Shown: one piece after another, positions 16,095 through 23,814 of the stretch
Layout of the letters: each line of letters starts with the position of its first letter
Position numbering within the stretch: the stretch's first letter is position 1
Assembly (NCBI RefSeq): GCF_004016445.2
Contig: NZ_SADT02000005.1
Location: 186,001-250,000 of the forward strand
Origin: Mesorhizobium sp. M2E.F.Ca.ET.219.01.1.1
Lineage (GTDB): Bacteria; Pseudomonadota; Alphaproteobacteria; Rhizobiales; Rhizobiaceae
Length of the DNA stretch: 64,000 nucleotides
Direction of reading: 5' to 3'
Made by a program: the position numbers and the translations under genes
The notes under the pieces: model-generated
What the model was told of the DNA's origin: nothing
The model's input: only the letters and a program-made list of their open reading frames with translations
Databases searched by the model: none

Positions 16095-16616
16095 TTATTC
16101 GGCCGAAGCAGCCTCGGCGGCGGCCTTCTTCTCGGCGGCTTCCTTGGCGGCCGTCTCGGCGGCCAGCGCCTGGGCGGCGGCGACCTTCTCGGCCTCGATG
16201 CGGGCGCGTTCGGCGTTCAGCGCATCACGCTCTTCGTCGTTCAGCTTGCGGGCGCGCACGCCGGTGTTTTCCGAAATGCGGGCCGACTTGCCGCGACGGT
16301 CACGCAGGTAATAGAGCTTGGCGCGGCGCACCTTGCCGCGGCGCACGATCTCGACGCCCTCGACCATCGGCGAGTAGACCGGGAAAACGCGCTCGACGCC
16401 TTCGCCGTAGGAAATCTTGCGGACGGTGAAATTCTCCTGGAAGCCGGAGCCGGAGCGGGCGATGACGACGCCCTCATAGGCCTGGACGCGGGTGCGGCTA
16501 CCTTCGGTGACGCGCACCTGGACGCGCACGGTGTCGCCCGGCTGGAATTCGGGCAGCTTGCGCTTGGCTTCGATCTTGGCGGCCTGTTCGGCCTCGAGCT
16601 GACGGATGAGATCCAT
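16095..16616 (-). CDS. rplS: 50S ribosomal protein L19
   Basis: A 173-residue L19 of the large ribosomal subunit. The core is canonical: FQPGDTVRVQVRVTEGSRTR, QAYEGVVIARSGSG, YSPMVEGVEIVRRGKVRRAK and KLYYLRDRRGKSARI. The C terminus carries an extra ~45 residues rich in Ala, Glu and Lys (AEKVAAAQALAAETAAKEAA), making it longer than the ~115-130 residues usual in many bacteria; such tails are seen in rhizobia. It normally follows trmD, but here a gene of opposite orientation intervenes, so rplS probably has its own promoter in 16617-16906. Confidence 0.97.
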   Translation of the reverse strand: MDLIRQLEAEQAAKIEAKRKLPEFQPGDTVRVQVRVTEGSRTRVQAYEGVVIARSGSGFQENFTVRKISYGEGVERVFPVYSPMVEGVEIVRRGKVRRAKLYYLRDRRGKSARISENTGVRARKLNDEERDALNAERARIEAEKVAAAQALAAETAAKEAAEKKAAAEAASAE

Positions 16617-16906
16617 CTCAAATATCCACTTCTTGTTCTTCCGACAGTCAGAGCGTCCTCAACTCGCCTTGCAGTTCCAACGACCGCTCGGCTATGCCCT
16701 TTGTCCGCGATAGGACATTGGGCAGGGACGGCTACACCGTCATTTGTTGACGGGTCCAGAAGATCGTTCTTCCGGTTCGGGCGGCGACATACAGCTATTT
16801 CGGCGCTTTGTCACCTCTTCGAGGCATATTTTTTGCGCTTGATGGCCCCATGACATGGCCGCCGTGACAGGTTGCGCGCGCGCCGCAAGCTTTCTAAGCG
16901 GGGGAA
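16617..16906. other. Divergent intergenic region between rplS and the TSUP gene
   Basis: A 290-bp gene-free stretch that must hold the promoters of both rplS (minus) and the exporter gene (plus). An 8-bp stem with an ACGA loop (CCGGAAGA ... TCTTCTGG on the minus strand, near 16757-16776) could be part of an rplS leader. I could not assign promoters with confidence. Confidence 0.4.
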
Positions 16907-17659
16907 ATGAGTCTTTTCGATGCCGCCTTGCTGTTTCTCGCGGGTTTTGTCTCCGGCGCCGCCAATGCGGTCGCCGGCGGCGGCACTTTCCTCACCTTTG
17001 GCGCCATGACGCTGGTCGGGCTGCCGCCGATCGTCGCCAACGCCACCTCCTCGGTGACGCAGCTGCCGGGCTACATCACCTCGACGCTCGCCTATTGGAC
17101 CGATATCCGGCATTTCTGGCGGGGCGCCCTGCTGCTTTGCCTGATCTCGGCGCTCGGCGCGCTGGCCGGCTCGCTCATCCTGCTCGCCCTCTCCAATCCG
17201 TCGTTCCGCGCCCTTGTGCCCTGGCTGCTGATCGCCGCGACCGCCCTGTTCGCCGCCGGACCGTGGCTGAAGCCGGCGGCGGGGCCGGAACACCAGGCCT
17301 CGGTCGGCTCGCTCGCCGGTTCAATCGCGCAATTCGCGACCGCGGTCTATGGCGGCTTCTTCGGCGCCGGCATGGGCGTGATGATGCTCGCCACCCTCGG
17401 CCTGACGCAGGCCGGCGACTACCACCGGCTCAACGCGCTGAAGAACATGCTGTCCATCGTGATCGCGGTTGTCGCCATCCTGGTGTTCGTTTCCGGGGGC
17501 GTCGTTGCCTGGCCGCAGGCGATCGTCATGATCCCGGGCGTGGCGCTCGGCGGCTATGCCGGGGTATGGATCGCCAAGCGCGTGCCGCAGGCCGTCGTGC
17601 GCGGTTTCGTCGTCGCGGTCGGCCTGTTTCTGGCTTTCTACTATTTCACCAAGGGCTGA
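16907..17659 (+). CDS. TSUP family membrane transporter (TauE/SafE)
   Basis: A 250-residue integral membrane protein with about seven to eight helices and the family pattern: the N-terminal segment AGFVSGAANAVAGGGTFLTF, then NATSSVTQLPGYITS, and the second-half GGFFGAGMGVMMLATLGL. TSUP proteins export sulfite, sulfoacetate or related organic anions; the substrate here is unknown. It lies head-to-tail against trmD, and the two 3' ends overlap by 19 bp. Confidence 0.92.
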   Translation: MSLFDAALLFLAGFVSGAANAVAGGGTFLTFGAMTLVGLPPIVANATSSVTQLPGYITSTLAYWTDIRHFWRGALLLCLISALGALAGSLILLALSNPSFRALVPWLLIAATALFAAGPWLKPAAGPEHQASVGSLAGSIAQFATAVYGGFFGAGMGVMMLATLGLTQAGDYHRLNALKNMLSIVIAVVAILVFVSGGVVAWPQAIVMIPGVALGGYAGVWIAKRVPQAVVRGFVVAVGLFLAFYYFTKG

Positions 17660-18345
17660 GGCGTAGCGCCAAGCAAGTCCGGCCGCCGTTCCCGCGTCAG
17701 CTTCTCGGCCTCGGCGCGCCGCCATTCGGCAATCTTCTTGTGGTTGCCCGAAATCAGCACATCCGGGATCGGCCGGCCCTCGAATTCCTGCGGCCGCGTG
17801 TAGTGCGGATGCTCGAGCAGGCCGTTCTCGAAACTTTCTTCCTCGCCCGACACCGCATTGCCCATGACGCCAGGCAGGAGCCGCACGACGGCGTCGAGCA
17901 GCACAAGCGCCGCCGGCTCGCCGCCCGACAGAATGAAATCGCCGATCGAGACTTCCTCGAGCCCGCGCGCCTCGATCAGGCGCTGGTCGACGCCTTCGAA
18001 GCGGCCGCACAGGATGACCGCGCCCGGCCCGGCGGCGAGCTCCCGCACGCGGGCCTGGGTCAGCGGTTTTCCGCGCGGGCTCATCAGCAGCCTTGGACGC
18101 TCATCGCCCGGCGGCGAAGCGTGGTCGATGGCGCGCGCCAGCACGTCGGCGCGCATCACCATGCCGGCGCCGCCGCCGGCCGGCGTGTCGTCAACGGTGC
18201 GATGCTTGTCGGTGGAGAAATCGCGGATCTGGATCGCTTCCAGCGACCATGTCCCGGCCTCCAGCGCTCGGCCGGCAAGCGACAGACCGAGCGCGCCCGG
18301 GAACATTTCCGGATAGAGCGTCAGCACCGAGGCGACAAAGCTCAA
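17641..18345 (-). CDS. trmD: tRNA (guanine37-N1)-methyltransferase
   Basis: The 234-residue TrmD methylates G37 of tRNAs reading CNN codons and prevents frameshifting. Knot-fold SAM motifs are visible: GGGAGMVMRADVLARAID, LLMSPRGKPLTQ, LCGRFEGVDQRLIE and IGDFILSGGEPAAL. The start is a TTG at 18345 that overlaps the rimM stop in TTGA, so translation is coupled. The first residues SFVASVLTLYPEMFPG align with the family start. The gene order rimM-trmD is conserved; the expected rplS follows only after the convergent TSUP gene. Confidence 0.96.
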   Translation of the reverse strand: MSFVASVLTLYPEMFPGALGLSLAGRALEAGTWSLEAIQIRDFSTDKHRTVDDTPAGGGAGMVMRADVLARAIDHASPPGDERPRLLMSPRGKPLTQARVRELAAGPGAVILCGRFEGVDQRLIEARGLEEVSIGDFILSGGEPAALVLLDAVVRLLPGVMGNAVSGEEESFENGLLEHPHYTRPQEFEGRPIPDVLISGNHKKIAEWRRAEAEKLTRERRPDLLGATPQPLVK

Positions 18346-18938
18346 CGGTTGCCCCCGGCATCCTTCGGTCCGCGCGGCCTGCCCTTCGGGTCGAAGCCGG
18401 AACGGCTCGGCGCTTCGTCCTCCTCGTCATCGACCAGTCCCGCCGCCAGCGGATCGACCTGGACGAAACCCTCGGCGATCGAGACATGCGGCACCGCGGC
18501 CTGTGTGAACGGGATCAGCACGCCCTTGCGGCCGGCAAGCGTGACATCGAGGATGTCGCCGCCGCCGAAATTATGCACGGCGACGACCTTACCGATGGCG
18601 CCGGTATCGTCCCTGACATCGAGCCCGATGAGATCGGCGTGATAGAACTCGTCCTCCTCGCCGTCATCCGGCAGCACTGAGCGGTCGACGAAAAGCTCTG
18701 TGCCGGCCAGGGCCTCGGCGGCATTGCGGTCGTTGACGCCCTTGAAACGCACCACCACCACGGTCCCGGCAGGCCTGATATCGGTGATCTGGAAGGCGCG
18801 GCCGTCCCTGGCAAAGAGCGGGCCGTAATCCGCCAGCGCCAGCGGATCGCCGGTGAAGGTTTTCACCCTGAGCTCACCCTTGATGCCATGCGCGGCACCG
18901 ATCACGGCCATCTGTACGGGGTTTTCGAGCTTCGACAT
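18342..18938 (-). CDS. rimM: 16S rRNA processing protein RimM
   Basis: A 198-residue ribosome maturation factor for the 30S head. The N-terminal RimM domain shows MAVIGAAHGIKGELRVKTFTGDP, and the PRC-barrel region shows DLIGLDVRDDTGAIGKVVAVHNFGGGDILDV with the usual IPFTQAAVPHVSI near the end. A charged C-terminal tail (EEDEAPSRSGFDPKGRPRGP) extends beyond the usual fold. It is the first gene of the rimM-trmD pair and is divergent from xerC. Confidence 0.96.
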   Translation of the reverse strand: MSKLENPVQMAVIGAAHGIKGELRVKTFTGDPLALADYGPLFARDGRAFQITDIRPAGTVVVVRFKGVNDRNAAEALAGTELFVDRSVLPDDGEEDEFYHADLIGLDVRDDTGAIGKVVAVHNFGGGDILDVTLAGRKGVLIPFTQAAVPHVSIAEGFVQVDPLAAGLVDDEEDEAPSRSGFDPKGRPRGPKDAGGNR

Positions 18939-19035
18939 GGCGGCACTTCCTTTGCCTTGCTCTAGCCCTCTGACGCCATCATTTCAATGCGGCCCTCTTC
19001 ACCGCTTCCTAACCTCGACACCTGACAATGCCGAC

Positions 19036-19974
19036 ATGCAGGAATTCCTCATCCCGGCCAAACCCGATCTCCAGGCGGCGCGCGAGACGTGGCTGAAGAC
19101 ACTGGCGCATGAGCGTCGGCTGTCGCCGGAGACGGTCGAGGCCTATGAGCGCGACACGCGCCAGTTCCTGCATTTCCTGACCGGGCATTGCGGCGGCCCG
19201 CCCGGCATTTCCGACATCGCCGACCTGCGCCCCGCCGATCTGCGCGGCTTCCTCGCCAAACGCCGCAATGACGGCGCAGGCGCACGCACGCTGGGGCGCG
19301 GCCTTGCCGGCATCCGCTCGCTGCTGCGCTTTCTCGAAAAACGCGGCCTCGTCAACGCCGCGGGTGCCATCGCTCTGCGCGCGCCGCGCCAGCCGAAATC
19401 GCTGCCCAAGCCGCTGACGGCAAGCGACGCCAGAAAGGTCGTAGCGATGGAGGGACAACTCGCCGAGGAACCCTGGATCGCGGCGCGCAATGCCGCCGTG
19501 CTGATGCTGCTCTACGGCTCCGGCCTGCGCATCTCCGAAGCGCTCCGCCTGACGGGCGCCGATCTTGCAACGGAAGCCGACACCGTGCTGCGCGTCACCG
19601 GCAAGGGCGGCAAGATGCGGCTGGTGCCGGTGCTGCCGGTGGCCCGCAAGGCGGTCGCCGAATACCGCCGGCTCTGCCCCTTCCACATCGGCCCCGACGG
19701 CCTTTTGTTCCGTGGCGCTCGCAGCGGCCCCCTCAACCCGGCCATCGTCCAACGCGAGATGGCGAAGCTGCGCTCGGCGCTGAACCTGCCGGACACGGCG
19801 ACGCCGCATGCCTTGCGCCATTCCTTCGCCACCCACCTGCTCGGCCGCGGCGGCGACCTGCGCACCATCCAGGAACTGCTCGGCCACGCCAGCCTGTCGA
19901 CCACGCAGATCTATACCGGCGTCGACACCGCAAGGCTGCTCGATATTTACGAGAAGGCGCATCCGAGGGCGTGA
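19036..19974 (+). CDS. xerC: Tyrosine recombinase XerC
   Basis: A 312-residue site-specific recombinase that resolves chromosome dimers at dif with XerD. The N-terminal core-binding domain is followed by the catalytic domain. Active-site residues are visible: Arg in GSGLRISEALRL (~residue 165), Lys in GKGGKMRLVP, HALRHSFATHLL, LGHASLSTTQIY with the nucleophilic Tyr near residue 293. The ATG at 19036 gives the normal length; a longer frame to 18853 lies antisense to rimM. No mobile-element genes surround it, which favours a housekeeping Xer rather than an integrase. Confidence 0.93.
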   Translation: MQEFLIPAKPDLQAARETWLKTLAHERRLSPETVEAYERDTRQFLHFLTGHCGGPPGISDIADLRPADLRGFLAKRRNDGAGARTLGRGLAGIRSLLRFLEKRGLVNAAGAIALRAPRQPKSLPKPLTASDARKVVAMEGQLAEEPWIAARNAAVLMLLYGSGLRISEALRLTGADLATEADTVLRVTGKGGKMRLVPVLPVARKAVAEYRRLCPFHIGPDGLLFRGARSGPLNPAIVQREMAKLRSALNLPDTATPHALRHSFATHLLGRGGDLRTIQELLGHASLSTTQIYTGVDTARLLDIYEKAHPRA

Positions 19975-19985
19975 CCCCCTGACTT

Positions 19986-20165
19986 CGTCATACTAGGGCG
20001 GAGCAGGAGCGAAGCTCCGTCGCGGAGACCCTAGTATCCATGCCGTGACCCCGGTGCTCCGCAGCGGTGCAGAATTCTGCATCGCCGCATTCCTCGGCCC
20101 AGGTAACGGAACGGATCCTCGGGTCTGCGCGATCGCTCCGCTCCCTGCTCCGCCCGTGGATGACT
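19986..20165. repeat. Palindromic repeat family B, copy 3
   Basis: Fills most of the 326-bp gap between xerC and the TraB/GumN gene. It starts CGTCATACTAGGGCGGAGC and ends GCTCCGCCCGTGGATGAC, with the core TATCCATGCCGTGACC and GGTAACGGAACGGATCC. It is more diverged than copies 1, 2 and 4. The remaining ~130 bp before 20301 are A/T-richer and probably contain the next promoter. Confidence 0.8.
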
Positions 20166-20300
20166 ATGCGATGGAGTATCGGCTAATCATCAGGACATTT
20201 CGTCGGACAACTCAAGCCGTTGTTAAGACTGACGGCACCGGAAACAATTTCATTCTCTCGATTAACCGTTTTGCCGCTTTTCAGCGCTAAGACGCTTCGC

Positions 20301-21365
20301 ATGAAACGCGTCATCGCCATCGCCGACCGCGCGGCCCTTGTCTCGTTGAAGCTGCTTGTAGCGCTCAACCTGCTGTTTTTCCTGTCCTTTATCGTCGTTC
20401 TGCTGCTCGCCAGCCGGGCGCATGCCGAAGCCCCCAATTGCGCCGGCACCGATCTGTTGACCGCGCTGGAAAAGAGCGATCCCGCCACCTTCCAGAAGGT
20501 CGAGGCCGAAGCGGCGGCCGTTCCGAACGGCAAGGGCCTGTTGTGGAAGCTGGAGAAGCCGGGCGAAAAACCGTCCTATCTGTTCGGCACCATGCACATG
20601 ACCGATACGCGCGTCACCACGCTGCCGGCCGCCGCGCAGAAAGCCTATGACGGCGCCGGCACCATCATCATCGAAACCACCGATGCGATGGACAAGGCCA
20701 AGATGATGGCGGCGATGGCCAGCGAACCCGGCCTGATGATGTTCACCGACAACACCACTTTGTCCTCGCTGCTGTCGCCGGACGATGCGGCGGCGCTGAA
20801 CAAGGGGCTCGACGCCCGCGGTATCCCGCCGGCGACGGTCGCCAAGATGAAGCCGTGGATCCTGTCGGCGATGATGGCGTTGCCGGCCTGCGAGGTGGCG
20901 CGCCAGTCTGCCGGCGAACCCGTGCTGGACGTCAAGCTCGCTTCGGAGGCCAAGGCCTCGGGCAAAGACGTCGAAGGGCTGGAGACCGCCGTCGATCAGC
21001 TGCGCGCCATGGCCTCGCTGCCGATCGAATTCCACATGAAGAGCCTGGTCGAGACGATGAAGCTCGGCGACAAGGTCAACGACGTCAACGAGACGATGAT
21101 CGTGCTCTACCAGCGCGGCGAGGTCGGCATGTTCTGGCCGCTGTTCAAGGCAGTGCTGCCCGAGACCGCCGACGACCAGGCCGGCTATGCCGCCTTCGAG
21201 CAGACCATGATCACCAGCCGCAACAAGGTGATGGCGGCGCATGCCGGGCCGATTTTGGCCAAGGGCAACGTCTTCATGGCCGTTGGCGCCATGCATCTGC
21301 CCGGTCCGGAAGGACTGGTCGAGGATTTTCGCAAGGCAGGGTATAGTGTTACCGCCGTCAACTGA
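20301..21365 (+). CDS. TraB/GumN family protein
   Basis: A 354-residue protein with an N-terminal hydrophobic segment (LLVALNLLFFLSFIVVLLLA, residues ~17-38), probably an anchor or uncleaved signal. The TraB/GumN domain follows: PSYLFGTMHMTDTRVTTLP near the start and NVFMAVGAMHLPGPEGLVEDF near the end, the two GxxH motifs of this Tiki-like metalloprotease-related fold. Its cellular role in bacteria is not established. The ATG at 20301 precedes the hydrophobic segment; longer in-frame starts are unlikely. Confidence 0.87.
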   Translation: MKRVIAIADRAALVSLKLLVALNLLFFLSFIVVLLLASRAHAEAPNCAGTDLLTALEKSDPATFQKVEAEAAAVPNGKGLLWKLEKPGEKPSYLFGTMHMTDTRVTTLPAAAQKAYDGAGTIIIETTDAMDKAKMMAAMASEPGLMMFTDNTTLSSLLSPDDAAALNKGLDARGIPPATVAKMKPWILSAMMALPACEVARQSAGEPVLDVKLASEAKASGKDVEGLETAVDQLRAMASLPIEFHMKSLVETMKLGDKVNDVNETMIVLYQRGEVGMFWPLFKAVLPETADDQAGYAAFEQTMITSRNKVMAAHAGPILAKGNVFMAVGAMHLPGPEGLVEDFRKAGYSVTAVN

Positions 21366-21498
21366 GTCGTCTGGCGGCTGGCGGACCTGAAAACGCCGGT
21401 TTTTCAGCGCTTTCCGTCCGTTCGCGTGAAACCCGATGCGGGATCAGCGCGTTGATGGCTGTTATTTTGATGACTTTCATCCAAGGAGGACACGTTTC

Positions 21499-21813
21499 AT
21501 GGCGAACCCTAACGACCCCTTCACCCCTTCGAGCCCGCCTCCCAGATCGGGTGGCGGCGGCAGCGGGTGGCTGATCGCCCTTGTTGTCATTATCCTGGCC
21601 ATTGTTGCGTATTATGTCTTTGGCAGAAGCGGCGGCGAGCATGCGCCGGCTCCGGCTGAACCGCCGGCGGCCAGCACGCCGGCACCCGCGCCTGCAACGC
21701 CTGCTCCGGCTCCAGAGCCGGCACCCGCGCCCGCTCCGGCGCCAGCCCCGGCTCCTGCACCTGCACCTGCGCCGGCCCCTGCGCCAGCTCCGGCGCCGGC
21801 TCCGGCTCAGTAA
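21499..21813 (+). CDS. Small membrane protein with a Pro-Ala repeat tail
   Basis: A 104-residue protein with a strong Shine-Dalgarno (AAGGAGGA) before ATG 21499. Residues 1-23 are Pro/Gly/Ser-rich, residues 24-42 are a single membrane helix (WLIALVVIILAIVAYYVF), and the last ~55 residues are almost only alternating Pro and Ala, predicted to be an extended rod in the periplasm, similar in composition to the TonB linker. No domain follows the tail. The tail is a low-complexity repeat likely to vary in length between strains. The function is unknown. Confidence 0.75.
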   Translation: MANPNDPFTPSSPPPRSGGGGSGWLIALVVIILAIVAYYVFGRSGGEHAPAPAEPPAASTPAPAPATPAPAPEPAPAPAPAPAPAPAPAPAPAPAPAPAPAPAQ

Positions 21814-21835
21814 TCGGACTGCAGCCTGAAAACGA

Positions 21836-21869
21836 ACGGCTCGCCGAAAGGCGGGCCGTTTTGTTTTTT
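21836..21869 (+). terminator. Rho-independent terminator of the Pro-Ala protein gene
   Basis: ACGGCTCGCC GAAA GGCGGGCCGT forms a ten-base-pair stem with one G-T pair, followed by TTTGTTTTTTGG. It starts 22 bp after the stop codon. Confidence 0.85.
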
Positions 21870-21907
21870 GGCGCTGTCACCAGCGTCGGAAAACGCCGTC
21901 GCACTAT

Positions 21908-21960
21908 CCGGAATTGCTCTGGAGCATGATGCCGAAAAGCGTGAAGCGGTGAATTCAGCT
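21908..21960. repeat. Variant rhizobial intergenic repeat (family C-like)
   Basis: CCGGAATTGCTCTGGAGCATGATGCCGAAAAGCGTGAAGCGG (read in parts: CCGGAATTGCTCTGG, GCATGATGCCGAAAAGCG, TGAAGCGG) recalls family C but lacks the full inverted arm. It sits just downstream of the acetolactate-synthase-like gene. Confidence 0.5.
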
Positions 21961-21985
21961 CGATACGACCTGAATTCAGCCGCTT

Positions 21986-23644
21986 CTATTCATCCGCCAT
22001 GGGACTGGCCGGCCAGGGCAGCCGATGGCTCAGCTCTTCGACCAGGACCCGCTCATTCTCCGAATAGTCGATCGGAACGACGACGAGATGGACGCCGCCC
22101 GCGGCAAAGGCCTGCTCCAGAGCCGGTCTCAACTCGGCGATGGCGCCTACCCTGGTGCCCTTGGCGCCGTAGGCTTCGGCATAACGAACGAAATCGGGAT
22201 TCCCGAAAGTCATGCCGAAATCGGGAAAGTGGTCGACCGCCTGCTTCCAACGGATCATGCCGAAAGCACGGTCCTCGATGATCAGGACCACGAGGTTGAG
22301 CTTCAGCCTGACGGCGGTTTCCAGCTCCTGGCTGTTCATCATGAAGCCGCCATCGCCGCAAACCGCCATGACGCGGCGTTCCGGAAAAAGCATCGCCGCC
22401 ATCATCGCCGACGGCAGGCCGGCGCCCATTGTGGCCAGCGCGTTGTCGAGCAGCAGCGTGTTGGCGACGCGCGTGCGGTAGTTGCGCGCGAACCAGATCT
22501 TGTACATGCCGTTGTCGAGCGCCAGGATGCCATCGGCCGGCATAACCGCGCGGACGTCGTGCACCAGGCGCTGCGGCGTGAAGCGGTCCTCGGTGTCGCG
22601 TGCCGCGATGCGGCCCAATATCCCCTCGCGCAGCGGCAGCAATGCCTGTGCGCTGGGAATTTTGCCCCCCAGGCGGTCGGCGAGCAGCCTGAGCGACGCG
22701 CCGATATCGCCAATCACCTCGGTTTGCGGGAAATAGACCTGTTCGACAGTGGCCGGCTGGTAGCCGACATGAATGACCTTCGGCCCGTCGGCGCCCATGA
22801 TGAAGGGTGGCTTCTCGACCGTGTCGTGGCCGATCGTGATGATGAGATCCGCCCGCTCGATCGCCTCATGCACATAGTCGCGCTCTGACAGGGCGGCCGT
22901 ACCCATATAGAGCTCGGTCCCGCCCGGCACCGTGCCCTTGCCCATCTGGGTGGTGAAATAGGGAATGCCGGTCCGCAGAACGAACTGGGCGAGGTCCGAG
23001 GTCGAGCGCGGCCGCGAGGCGGCGGCGCCCATCATCGCCAGCGGCCGCTCAGCCTCGATGATCATCCGCGCGGCGCGGTCGAGCGCAAGCGGGCTCGCCA
23101 GCGGCAGCTCGACCGGGTGCGGCGGAATCGGCGCCACCGCGTCGCATTCCTCGGCGGCGATGTCCTCTGGCAGCTCCAGATGCACCGGTCCCGGACGCTC
23201 CTCGCCGGCCACGCGGAAAGCCTCGCGCACCACGCCTGGGATCATCCTGGACGAGACGACCTGACGCGAAAGCTTGGTCAAGGGTTTCATCGCCGCGACG
23301 ACGTCGACGATCTGGAACCGGGCCTGCCTGGACGACCTGACGCCCTTTTGCCCGGTGATCATGACCATGGGCATGGCCCCGAGCAGCGCGTAGGCCGCGC
23401 CTGTGGTCAGGTTCAAGGCGCCGGGACCAAGTGTGGTGATGCAGACGCCGGGCCTGCCGGTGAGCCGGCCGTGGGTGGCGGCCATGAACGCCGCCGCTTG
23501 CTCATGACGGGTCAGGATCAGCTCGATCGAGGATTTGCGAATGGATTCGACGACGTCGAGATTCTCCTCGCCCGGTATGCCGAAGATACGGTCCACGCCT
23601 TCATTCTCAAGGGCGGCAACAAGCAGATCGGAGCCTTTGGACAC
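21986..23644 (-). CDS. Acetolactate synthase-like ThDP-dependent enzyme
   Basis: A 552-residue three-domain ThDP enzyme. FGIPGEENLDVVESI, the catalytic-glutamate region ILTRHEQAAAFMA, ITTLGPGALNLTTGAAYALLG, and the ThDP-binding GDGGFMMNSQELETAVRLKL are all present. It resembles catabolic or orphan acetolactate synthase large-subunit-like proteins, and no small regulatory subunit gene is nearby, so the biosynthetic IlvB role is less likely. The start is GTG 23644 after AGGAG. The exact substrate is uncertain: pyruvate condensation is plausible, but other 2-oxo acids are possible. Confidence 0.88.
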   Translation of the reverse strand: MSKGSDLLVAALENEGVDRIFGIPGEENLDVVESIRKSSIELILTRHEQAAAFMAATHGRLTGRPGVCITTLGPGALNLTTGAAYALLGAMPMVMITGQKGVRSSRQARFQIVDVVAAMKPLTKLSRQVVSSRMIPGVVREAFRVAGEERPGPVHLELPEDIAAEECDAVAPIPPHPVELPLASPLALDRAARMIIEAERPLAMMGAAASRPRSTSDLAQFVLRTGIPYFTTQMGKGTVPGGTELYMGTAALSERDYVHEAIERADLIITIGHDTVEKPPFIMGADGPKVIHVGYQPATVEQVYFPQTEVIGDIGASLRLLADRLGGKIPSAQALLPLREGILGRIAARDTEDRFTPQRLVHDVRAVMPADGILALDNGMYKIWFARNYRTRVANTLLLDNALATMGAGLPSAMMAAMLFPERRVMAVCGDGGFMMNSQELETAVRLKLNLVVLIIEDRAFGMIRWKQAVDHFPDFGMTFGNPDFVRYAEAYGAKGTRVGAIAELRPALEQAFAAGGVHLVVVPIDYSENERVLVEELSHRLPWPASPMADE

Positions 23645-23655
23645 GCGGTATCTCC

Positions 23656-23705
23656 TAGAGCATGTCTCCCGAAAGTGGGAACCGGTTTCGGGATAAAGAC
23701 ATGCG
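23656..23705. repeat. Short palindromic intergenic repeat
   Basis: CATGTCTCCCGAAAGTGGG ... CGGTTTCGGGATAAAGACATG: CATGTCT faces AGACATG, and CCCGAAA faces TTTCGGG. It is a typical small rhizobial palindrome upstream of the ThDP enzyme gene and downstream of where the lpdA stop lies. Confidence 0.7.
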
Positions 23706-23814
23706 TAGAACCAAGAACCTAAAGCGCATGGAGCGAACCTGAAAGATCGCGACGCGCTTTAGGCGAACCCTGCGAGACGAACGCTGACACGCGTATCGGG
23801 CTCCGGTTCGGGAT

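Noticed and set aside
19036..19974. Phage or island integrase
   Set aside because: XerC-like length and motifs, neighbouring core genes on both sides, and no attachment-site repeats or phage genes.
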